Shown piece after piece: positions 57,802 through 64,000 of a DNA stretch of 64,000 nt. Made by a program: the position numbers and the translations under genes. Position 1 is the stretch's first letter. Every line of letters starts with the position of its first letter. Under the pieces are notes generated by a model. That model saw only the letters and a program-made list of their open reading frames with translations, was not told the origin of the DNA and made no database searches. The stretch comes from Bacillota bacterium (GTDB lineage Bacteria; Bacillota_I; Bacilli_A; RF39; UBA660), in the NCBI GenBank assembly GCA_023391185.1, contig JAEWBI010000020.1, positions 1 through 64,000 on the forward strand. Reading direction: 5' to 3'.

Positions 57802-59034
57802 TTAATCTGCTGGTGTATAATCTGAACTTTCACCTTCAAGTCCAGCTGGACCATCATAATTAATATCTTCATCAGTAAATCTTTCTTTAGTGAATCCGAA
57901 ATTAACTGATATTTTTTTACCAATTGAAGCAAAATCATAATTATCTATGTCTTGACCTTCAATATAAACATAAATTCTTACTTTAGTAATACTGTTTGGT
58001 GCAAGTGTCATAAATGTTTGTCTATTTGTTCCTGTGTCTTTTTTCATTGTATCAGTAAAATAAGGAAATTTCATTAACTTAGTAGTAGCAGCGTAAGTAT
58101 TATACTCAATACCATCATAAATATCTACATTGTCAGAAGAAGATATTGGTTCTTTAACTGCGTATGTTGGATAAGCAACAGTACTTAATAATGTATTGCA
58201 AGGACCACTATATGAACCAGATAAAGTTACATCTGCCCCTGTTCTTGCTCTACAAGAATTTGTGTACCAACTAAGTGCATTATTTTCGTGTTTAGTATCA
58301 TTTGGTTCCCAAATTTGTGCATCTCTACAAATTCCTGTTGTAATTAAGTTTTCATCTTCATCAGTTGTATTATTACATGAAATTCCTCCAATAATAGAAG
58401 TACTTGTTTCTGTACCAATAACACGACCTACTTGAGCAAAAGCTACTCTTACAGAATTTTCAATGCCTGTATTTTCTACACCAGTAGACGCTACTGAAAC
58501 AGCTGAATTTCTTGTTAAATAAATTGCTTCTTCATCTGCTGGATTTAAAGTTGGTATATACTGTGTCCCTGAATAGTTTTTAATGAATAAATCAAAAGCT
58601 ACATATCCTTCAACTTCAGGAGCACCAGGTGTGACATTGTTTGCCATCCTGCTTGCCATAATTCTATATCCCCCACTAGTTGTAGTAAAGCTGGCTTTTT
58701 CATATAAAACCATTCTTGAATTAGCCTCATCCATCTCACCTATTGATGATACTGGTATAAGACCTGCCCCACCCCAACTATTAGTATTGTTAGCGTATGA
58801 AGCTGATTTATAATTACTTTGCGTAATAGTAACACTTTCACTCCAAGCTTGTCCATCTAATGATAATGACAAACTATCTGCTGCTTTTATTTCAACATCA
58901 AAATTTGAAACATTAACAGTTCTCATACCTACAAACCACGCATATGTTGACATTAAAAGTGCTATTCCAGATAATGAAAGCATCATCACAATAATTCTAA
59001 CACGTTTAATATGGCTATTTTGTTTGTTAAACAT
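57802..59034 (-). CDS. SipW-type fibre-family protein
   Basis: A 410-residue family member, transcribed alone from its own promoter. Helix about residues 15-32, then STYAWFVGMRTVNVSNFDVEI. All family blocks are present: SLSLDGQAW, NTNSWGGAGLIPVS, GGYRIMA, YVAFDLFIKNYSGTQY, EEAIYLT, IENSVRVAFAQVGRV, GISCN/GICR, IWEPNDTKH, a C-R pair and IYVYIEGQDIDNYDFASIGKK. The start is placed at ATG 59034 (MFNKQN), ten bases after AGAAGG, rather than at 59061. It ends in a short acidic tail (EGESSDYTPAD) shared in part with the 60.9 kb member. Confidence 0.82.
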   Translation of the reverse strand: MFNKQNSHIKRVRIIVMMLSLSGIALLMSTYAWFVGMRTVNVSNFDVEIKAADSLSLSLDGQAWSESVTITQSNYKSASYANNTNSWGGAGLIPVSSIGEMDEANSRMVLYEKASFTTTSGGYRIMASRMANNVTPGAPEVEGYVAFDLFIKNYSGTQYIPTLNPADEEAIYLTRNSAVSVASTGVENTGIENSVRVAFAQVGRVIGTETSTSIIGGISCNNTTDEDENLITTGICRDAQIWEPNDTKHENNALSWYTNSCRARTGADVTLSGSYSGPCNTLLSTVAYPTYAVKEPISSSDNVDIYDGIEYNTYAATTKLMKFPYFTDTMKKDTGTNRQTFMTLAPNSITKVRIYVYIEGQDIDNYDFASIGKKISVNFGFTKERFTDEDINYDGPAGLEGESSDYTPAD

Positions 59035-59078
59035 AAAACATTTCCTTCTTTCCTGAGACATTAAAAGAATGCAAGACT

Positions 59079-59100
59079 ATAGTAAATTTACTTTTACTAT
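59079..59100 (-). ncRNA. Leader hairpin upstream of the 59.0 kb fibre gene
   Basis: ATAGTAAA/TTTACTAT inverted repeat with a six-base loop, inside the roughly 80-base untranslated leader between the promoter and the start codon. May stabilise the mRNA (inference). Confidence 0.4.
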
Positions 59101-59112
59101 GCTACTTTAATA

Positions 59113-59149
59113 TACAATAATATTGTAACATATTGTAGAAATAAGTCAA
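59113..59149 (-). promoter_or_regulatory. Promoter with palindromic -10, 59.0 kb gene
   Basis: TTGACT (59144-59149), 16-base spacer ending ATATGT, TACAAT (59122-59127), with inverted repeat TACAAT-AAT-ATTGTA at 59113-59127. Confidence 0.65.
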
Positions 59150-59181
59150 TATAATTACATTTTTTAAACCTAAAATATAAT

Positions 59182-59214
59182 AAAAAAAGTAATCACTTAA
59201 ATGATTACTTTTTA
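59182..59214 (-). terminator. Terminator of the 62.2-59.2 kb transcript
   Basis: Eleven-base stem AAAAGTAATCA/TGATTACTTTT with a T run on the minus strand. Confidence 0.85.
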
Positions 59215-59238
59215 GTTTTATTTTGTAATTGACAAAAA

Positions 59239-60801
59239 TTATTCTACTATAATTGTTCTAGTCTTTGTTGCAGTATTTCCAGATGCATCTTTTACTGTAT
59301 AAACTTTATAATAAGTTCCTGCTTTATTAGTATTTACTGTTCCTGTTACAATAACACTTCCAGTAACATCGTTAGAAGTTTCAGCATCTATTTTGTCACT
59401 TGCAGAGAAGCCAGGTTCAACATATGCTTCACCTAATGCTAAATTAACTGTTGAAGATCCTGGTGTTGTACCATCTTCTAAAGTTATAACTGGTGCAGTT
59501 ATATCACTACCATTTGGCCCTTCACCTTGATTTAAATTTGGTCCTTCATACTTAATATCATCTTCAGTATATCTTTCTTTAGTGAATCCAAATTTAACTG
59601 AAATCTTTTTACCAATTGAAGCAAAGTCATAGTTATCTACGTCTTGTCCTTCAATATATACATATACTCTTAATTTAGTAACACTATTTGGAGCTAATGA
59701 CATAAATTGTGGACGACTAGTTCCTGTCAATAACTTCTTTGTATCAGTAAAGTAATTATATGAATATAATAAATCTTTACCATCTTGTACAGGATCTACT
59801 AATGTTGCTAAAGAACTAGCAACAGTTCCTGTAAATGTATTATATGCAGCTCCGTCATATACATCTACTGCATCAGCAGAAGTAATAGCTTTTCTAACTG
59901 CATATGTTGGATATGCTATACCATCAATAACTTCATTACATGCAATTGCTTTATCGTATGAAGCAGCTGATGCTGTTGCACCAATTCTCTTACGACAAGA
60001 AGTACTATACCAACTAATTGCATTAACATTATGGTTTGTATCATTTGGTTCCCAAATTTGAGCAGTTCTACATAATCCAGTAACATCAGTATCTGTTGTA
60101 CAAGTTATTCCTTGAATTAATGAAACTGCTGCAGCTTGACCATCTCCTGCAGTACGTGCTGTTTCAGCTGTTGTACCAATTACACGTCCTATTTGAGCAA
60201 AACCTACTCTAACAGAGTTTTCAATACCAGTACCATCAACACCACCTGCTGTTGAAACTTTAACAGAAGAATCATTAGTTAAATAAATTGCTTCTTCATC
60301 TGCTTGGTTTTCACCAACTATGTATTGAGTTCCAGAAAAGTTTCTAACAAATAAATCGAATACTACATATCCGTCTTGTTCTGAACTACCTACTTCATAG
60401 TTTTTAACACGGCTTGCTAAAAGTCTATATCCACCATTTGTAGTAGTCAAACTTGCTTTTTCAAATAACATCATTCTTGATGCATTTGTGTCCATTTGAC
60501 CAATTGAAGACATAGGTATTAAACCTTCAGTTGTCCAACTATTAGTATTAGTGGCATATTCTGTTTCTATTTGTTGTAAAGTTGCTTCATCAAATTTAAT
60601 AGTTGATCCCCAGTTTTTACCATCAAAAGATAACCATAAACTTTCTGTACCAGCTATCTCAACATCAAAACTTTGAACATTAACAGTTCTCATACCAATA
60701 AACCATGCGTATGTCGATACTGATAATATAATAGCAGACATCGCAACTACAAATATAAGATTTCTAGTACGTTTTCTACTTCTGATATTTTGTCTAGGCA
60801 T
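59239..60801 (-). CDS. SipW-type fibre-family protein with C-terminal Ig-like (DUF5011) domain
   Basis: A 520-residue member, the longest of the family. Leader: basic PRQNIRSRKRT, one helix, then STYAWFIGMRTVNVQSFDVEI. It has all family blocks, including the cysteine set, IWEPNDTNH and VYVYIEGQDVDNYDFASIGKK, plus an insertion of about 25 residues before the YFTDT block. After the family domain comes a separate DUF5011-like Ig domain: DITAPVITLEDG, GEAYVEPGFSASD, GTYYKVYTVKDASGN and a final strand. Such domains usually extend surface proteins or bind glycans. The ATG at 60801 has AGGAGG upstream. The gene lies 103 bases after the 60.9 kb member, with a strong hairpin in between. Confidence 0.85.
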   Translation of the reverse strand: MPRQNIRSRKRTRNLIFVVAMSAIILSVSTYAWFIGMRTVNVQSFDVEIAGTESLWLSFDGKNWGSTIKFDEATLQQIETEYATNTNSWTTEGLIPMSSIGQMDTNASRMMLFEKASLTTTNGGYRLLASRVKNYEVGSSEQDGYVVFDLFVRNFSGTQYIVGENQADEEAIYLTNDSSVKVSTAGGVDGTGIENSVRVGFAQIGRVIGTTAETARTAGDGQAAAVSLIQGITCTTDTDVTGLCRTAQIWEPNDTNHNVNAISWYSTSCRKRIGATASAASYDKAIACNEVIDGIAYPTYAVRKAITSADAVDVYDGAAYNTFTGTVASSLATLVDPVQDGKDLLYSYNYFTDTKKLLTGTSRPQFMSLAPNSVTKLRVYVYIEGQDVDNYDFASIGKKISVKFGFTKERYTEDDIKYEGPNLNQGEGPNGSDITAPVITLEDGTTPGSSTVNLALGEAYVEPGFSASDKIDAETSNDVTGSVIVTGTVNTNKAGTYYKVYTVKDASGNTATKTRTIIVE

Positions 60802-60844
60802 ATTATTTTCCTCCTTATATATTTGTGTGACTTTTATATATTTA

Positions 60845-60885
60845 TTATTATAAACCAAAAGGTTATACCTCTTGGTTTATAATAA
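60845..60885 (-). promoter_or_regulatory. Strong intercistronic hairpin without a T run
   Basis: Fourteen-base perfect stem (60845-60858 with 60872-60885), loop of 13 with an inner AGG/CCT pair. It lies 20 bases after the upstream gene's stop and is not followed by a T run, so it is more likely a partial terminator or mRNA processing/stability element than a full terminator. Confidence 0.6.
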
Positions 60886-60904
60886 AATTAATTTAGTATT
60901 TTGA

Positions 60905-62200
60905 TTAATTAGATGGTGTACTTTCACCTTCAAGTTGATCTGGTCCATTATAACCAATATCACCTTTAACAAATCTTTCTTTAGATAATCCAAATGCAAC
61001 TGATATTTTTTTACCAATTGAAGCAAAATCATAATTATCTACATCTTGACCTTCAATATATACATACACTCTTATTTTTGTAATACTATTTGGAGCTAAT
61101 GTCATAAATGTTGGACGTTCCATTCCTGTTTTAGCTTTCATAGTATCAGTAAAGTATGGATAAGCATATAATGGTTTTCCTGTTAAAGTTGTAAGATCAT
61201 TAGCTGTAGTTACAATATCAATATTTGTATTAGCATCATCATTAGAATAACTTTCTACAGTTTGTGTATAACCATTATAACCAACGCCATCATAAATATC
61301 TACTTTTTCAATAGAATCAATTTTTTTAGTTATGGCATATGTTTTATAAGCATTAGGTTCAGCTACAGATCCACAACTTCCATATGAACCGTAAGTACCA
61401 TCTGCATCTGCTCTTGCAGCACATGAAGTGTTATACCAGCTAATTGCAGCTGCTACATGCTTAGTATCATTTGGTTCCCAAATTTGAGCAGTTCTACAGA
61501 TTCCTGTTACGCCAGCAGTTACTGTTCCTATTGCACCATTACATGAAATTCCTGTAATTTTAGCAGCATCCATTGATGTACCTTCAACACGCCCTATTTG
61601 TGCGAAAGCAACTCTAACTGAGTTTTCGATACCTGTATCTTTAACTCCACTATCTGCTACTTTTACAACAGAATCTTTAGTTAAGTAGATTGCTTCTTCA
61701 TCTTCTTGATTTAATTCTTCAAGATATTGTGTTCCTGAATAATTTCTAACAAATAAATCGAATACTACATAACCATTTACCTCATCAGTAGGATTAAGAT
61801 TATAAGCTATTTGACTAGACATAATTCTATAACCACCTGGAGTAGTTGTTAAACTTGCCTTCTCAAACATTTTCATTCTTGAATTTGTAACATCCATTTG
61901 TCCAATTGATGAAACTGGAATTAAACCTGTTCCGCCCCAACTATTTGTATTGTTAGTATAGGCATCAGCTTTATAGTTTGATTGATTAATTTCTAAAGTT
62001 TCAACCCATTTTGAGCCGTCTATTGAAAGTAATAAACTATCAGCGGCTTTGATTTGAACATCGAATGTTTCAACATTAACTGTTCGCATACCAATAAACC
62101 ATGCATATGTGGATACTGATAATATGACAGCAGACAATGTGAACATAACAATTAGATTTCTGACACGTTTAGCGTGTGCTTGTTTTTGCCTTTTTTGCAT
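60905..62200 (-). CDS. SipW-type fibre-family protein, first of its operon
   Basis: A 431-residue family member behind the longest leader of the locus. Basic start (MQKRQKQAHAKRV), helix about residues 16-35, then STYAWFIGMRTVNVETFDVQI. Conserved blocks: SLLLSIDGSKW, NTNSWGGTGLIPVS, GGYRIMS, YVVFDLFVRNYSGTQY, EEAIYLT, IENSVRVAFAQIGRV, GISCN/GICR, IWEPNDTKH, WYNTSC, then a variable insert, YPYFTDTM and VYVYIEGQDVDNYDFASIGKK. The ATG at 62200 is ten bases after GAGGGA and is preferred over 62209. Position, promoter and leader suggest it is one of the major, highly expressed subunits (inference). Confidence 0.82.
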   Translation of the reverse strand: MQKRQKQAHAKRVRNLIVMFTLSAVILSVSTYAWFIGMRTVNVETFDVQIKAADSLLLSIDGSKWVETLEINQSNYKADAYTNNTNSWGGTGLIPVSSIGQMDVTNSRMKMFEKASLTTTPGGYRIMSSQIAYNLNPTDEVNGYVVFDLFVRNYSGTQYLEELNQEDEEAIYLTKDSVVKVADSGVKDTGIENSVRVAFAQIGRVEGTSMDAAKITGISCNGAIGTVTAGVTGICRTAQIWEPNDTKHVAAAISWYNTSCAARADADGTYGSYGSCGSVAEPNAYKTYAITKKIDSIEKVDIYDGVGYNGYTQTVESYSNDDANTNIDIVTTANDLTTLTGKPLYAYPYFTDTMKAKTGMERPTFMTLAPNSITKIRVYVYIEGQDVDNYDFASIGKKISVAFGLSKERFVKGDIGYNGPDQLEGESTPSN

Positions 62201-62243
62201 AAAATACATTTCCCTCTTTCCATTTAAACAATATCACAATAAC

Positions 62244-62312
62244 ATATGAAAGCAAGTAGTAATAATAACCCGGGCGTATTTTATTATTAATTCTTACTTT
62301 TAACTTTCATAT
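62244..62312 (-). ncRNA. Long leader hairpin upstream of the 62.2 kb fibre gene
   Basis: Outer stem ATATGAAAG/CTTTCATAT (62244-62252 with 62304-62312) and inner stem TAATAATAA/TTATTATTA (62260-62268 with 62281-62289), with a GC-rich loop containing CCCGGG. It fills the roughly 165-base untranslated leader and could protect the mRNA or control its translation. No known riboswitch is recognised. Confidence 0.5.
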
Positions 62313-62366
62313 ACAAACTAAAAGTACTCATATGTTTACATAGATACCTTCTATCTTATCGTAATA

Positions 62367-62403
62367 TACAATAAAATTGTACCATATAATAAAAAGAAGT
62401 CAA
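62367..62403 (-). promoter_or_regulatory. Promoter with palindromic -10, 62.2 kb operon
   Basis: TTGACT (62398-62403), 16-base spacer ending ATATGG, TACAAT (62376-62381), with inverted repeat TACAAT-AAA-ATTGTA at 62367-62381. Confidence 0.65.
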
Positions 62404-62453
62404 TAATATTTGAAATTTTTGTGTCTTTTTTTTGAATTTTATCGAACTGTGTC

Positions 62454-62480
62454 GAAAAAAGACTAGATAGTCTAGTCTTT
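62454..62480 (-). terminator. Terminator downstream of the truncated dacA
   Basis: Nine-base stem AAGACTAGA/TCTAGTCTT with a three-base loop, followed on the minus strand by six T. The 170 bases between it and the gene stop hold no recognisable gene. Confidence 0.8.
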
Positions 62481-62651
62481 GTTATTCGTTGAAATTAAAG
62501 GGCAAAAGTTTATTTTTATATTTAAATGACTATATTTTGTGTACAAGTTCCACATAAAAATTATAGAACTTTTTAATATGAATTTTTCGATTTATAAATT
62601 AGCCATATTTTTATATAATTTATAGCAATACAAAATCATTGAAAATTAATA

Positions 62652-63197
62652 TTAAAGTGCCATATTTCCATTTATAATATCACCAAGATATCTAAAATAT
62701 AATTTGAAAATATTAACTTTATCAACATCTTCAGTAGTTGTAATCGGAACTTCTCTTATGACTTCATCATCTTCATAAACTAGTATTTTTCCTACTTCAT
62801 CCCCTATTTTAAGTGGGGCTTTTACATTATACATCTTAACTTTATATGTAGCGTTAGTTTTTTGTTCAAGTTTCTTATTTAAAAATGTAATATCTTCTTT
62901 TGGTACAACATCTACATATCTCTTAGTACCTTTATCAACTTCTGTTCTTCCTATAACACTTTCAGTAGAAAGAAGAGTTTCCAGTTCATACTGAGAGTAA
63001 CCATAATCAAGCATTGCAGATACTTCAGCGTTTCTCACAGTAGAATCTGCCTCTCCCATTACAACTGCGATTAAACGCATGTTATTCTTTTTAGCAGTCG
63101 CTGTTAAGCAATAACCAGCTCCTTCAGTAAAACCTGTCTTAAGACCATCAACACCACTATAAAAGCGTACTAGTTTGATTGTATGTGAATAAAGCAT
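62652..63197 (-). pseudogene. dacA: D-alanyl-D-alanine carboxypeptidase, 5' truncated by element insertion
   Basis: Only the C-terminal 181 residues of a penicillin-binding D,D-carboxypeptidase remain. KLVRFYSGVDGLKTGFT with the KTG motif is intact, followed by YCLTATAKKNNMRLIAVVMG, the C-terminal beta domain and an amphipathic membrane anchor (IFKLYFRYLGDII). The SxxK and SxN motifs, which must lie upstream, are absent: normal sequence ends just before the KTG block, and the reading frame then meets a TGA at about 63225. The junction with unrelated sequence lies near 63170-63200, and a serine recombinase begins 420 bases beyond. The fragment cannot be an active enzyme by itself. The missing half may lie at the other end of the inserted element, outside the window. 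Confidence 0.85.
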
Positions 63198-63230
63198 TAA
63201 TCTTCCTCGTCTTGAATAGTATCAATTAGT
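63160..63230. other. Probable attachment-site junction of an integrated element
   Basis: Here the reading frame of dacA loses its family match (after HTIKLVRFY, where related proteins read NTNKLVRFY) and foreign sequence begins. The recombinase gene is nearby and reads away from the junction, as expected at an attL or attR end. The exact crossover bases cannot be fixed without the other end. Confidence 0.5.
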
Positions 63231-63615
63231 AATGATAATAACTCTAATTGATAATCAAGTCATTAGTTCATCTAATATTAACAGGGAGATTAATCATATT
63301 AAGTGAAATGATTGAAACATTCATTACTATTATTATTCATAGACAAAATGTTTGCTTATAATACCCTATTTATAGGCTATTCTAGAAACTATTGTTCAAA
63401 GCGTATCAAATGTATACTGTAGTGATTAAATAGTCTTATATGGCGATTAAACAAGTTGTTTTATATACTGGGGGGTATCAGAAATATTTACTAAGTTATA
63501 TTATGAAAAAATGGCGATAGCACCTTGCTTAATCGTGTTGCAATAATAATCGAATGATAATCTTAATGTTTCTAATCATAATCACATAAATTCAATTAGA
63601 TAAGGTTGTGATATA
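63198..63615. other. Element end region, no gene
   Basis: About 420 bases between the truncated dacA and the recombinase gene. It should hold the phage-side half of the attachment site and the recombinase promoter. I see AT-rich sequence with several TAATNATAA-type units and no convincing gene. Confidence 0.4.
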
Positions 63616-64000
63616 TTGATAAAAACAGATATTGTTAAAACGGGAATATATATGCGTGTATCTACTGAAGACCAAGCAAAAGATGGTTTCTCTATTCACG
63701 CACAAAGAGAAAAATTAAGTAGTTATGCAAACATTTGTGATTGGGAGATAGCCGACTATTATATTGATGAGGGCATCTCTGCCAAAAATACAAAAGATAG
63801 ACCTGATATAAACAGGTTAATCAATGATGTGAAGAGTGGCAAGGTTAACAATGTACTTGTCTATAAACTAGATAGACTTACACGTTCGGTCAAAGACCTT
63901 ATTACTTTGATTGAACTATTTGAACAATATAATTGTACATTTAGTTCTGTAACGGAAAAACTTGAAACAGGTACAGCAACAGGTCGTATGTTTATAAAAA
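63616..64000 (+). CDS. Large serine recombinase (site-specific integrase), partial
   Basis: The first 128 codons of a serine recombinase; the gene runs off the window. The N-terminal resolvase domain is clear: TGIYMRVSTEDQ with the catalytic Ser, GFSIHAQREKL, DEGISAKNTKDRP, VLVYKLDRLTRS with the conserved LDRLxR arginines, and EKLETGTATGRMF. The start is taken as TTG 63616, with AAGG upstream, giving MIKTDIVKTGIYMRVST; an ATG at 63652 would cut into the catalytic domain. Long serine recombinases of this type integrate phages and conjugative transposons. It probably inserted the element that broke dacA. Confidence 0.92.
   Translation, partial: MIKTDIVKTGIYMRVSTEDQAKDGFSIHAQREKLSSYANICDWEIADYYIDEGISAKNTKDRPDINRLINDVKSGKVNNVLVYKLDRLTRSVKDLITLIELFEQYNCTFSSVTEKLETGTATGRMFIK

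Noticed and set aside
60845..60885. Ordinary Rho-independent terminator.
   Set aside because: The stem is strong but no T run follows on the minus strand, unlike every other terminator in the window.
54457..62200. CRISPR-like or simple DNA repeat array, because similar sequence blocks recur every 1-2 kb.
   Set aside because: The similarity is between whole coding genes (paralogues) with divergent nucleotides, not short identical repeats with spacers.

Overview
The window is AT-rich, gene-dense DNA from a low-GC Bacillota, most likely a Bacilli/Mollicutes-related gut lineage that is not culture-defined here (inference). The basis is the rlmN-prpC-prkC-rsgA-rpe order, spoIIAA/sigF/spoVA sporulation genes, ClpC, PFOR-based anaerobic metabolism and strong AGGAGG/AGGTG ribosome binding sites. 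TGA is a real stop (for example prpC/prkC overlap as ATGA near 7810), so the code is the standard bacterial one, not the mycoplasma code. Almost everything reads on the minus strand; the exceptions are the first gene, one exported protein at 39.1 kb and a serine recombinase at the right edge.

Region 1 (0-19 kb) is housekeeping: a TSCPD-domain protein, PFOR, the rlmN-prpC-prkC-rsgA-rpe operon, secG, an M16 peptidase pair, adenosine deaminase with purine nucleoside phosphorylase, a lone prepilin-like gene, an XRE-family regulator and uvrA. Region 2 (19-34 kb) carries sporulation and envelope genes: two membrane proteins with Pro/Val-rich tails, spoVAC-spoVAD-spoVAE, a polysaccharide polymerase/glycosyltransferase pair, sigF, a SpoIIAA-like STAS protein with no SpoIIAB beside it, a large secreted-then-anchored protein, ClpC and a multi-spanning membrane protein. 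The order SpoIIAA, SigF, SpoVA echoes the Bacillus layout, with a polysaccharide module placed between sigF and spoVAC. Region 3 (34-38.7 kb) is a TetR-controlled two-subunit ABC exporter with a readable operator and promoter.

Region 4 (39-62.2 kb) is the unusual part: about 23 kb given almost entirely to exported proteins with SipW/TasA/camelysin-type leaders (short cytoplasmic tail, one membrane helix, then a motif like STYAWF), with their likely processing machinery. I count eleven exported substrate candidates, six of them in one divergent paralogous family ending in an [IL]EG[QN]D motif. They sit with two apparently active SipW-type (S26B) signal peptidases, one fused to a roughly 580-residue cytoplasmic extension, and one signal-peptidase homologue that has lost its serine and histidine. 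Also present are a membrane-anchored McrB-like AAA+ ATPase, a DUF2357/McrC-like partner lacking an obvious nuclease, and two cytosolic proteins of unknown function. Several transcription units share an extended -10 promoter of the form TATG[GT]TANAAT, and three have a TACAAT-N3/4-ATTGTA palindrome across the -10. I read this as a dedicated surface fibre or matrix secretion and assembly locus whose ATPase module resembles nothing I know in the classical tapA-sipW-tasA operon.

Region 5 (62.6-64 kb) is the edge of an integrated mobile element. A D,D-carboxypeptidase gene is cut just upstream of its KTG motif, and a large serine recombinase starts about 420 bases further on and runs off the window.
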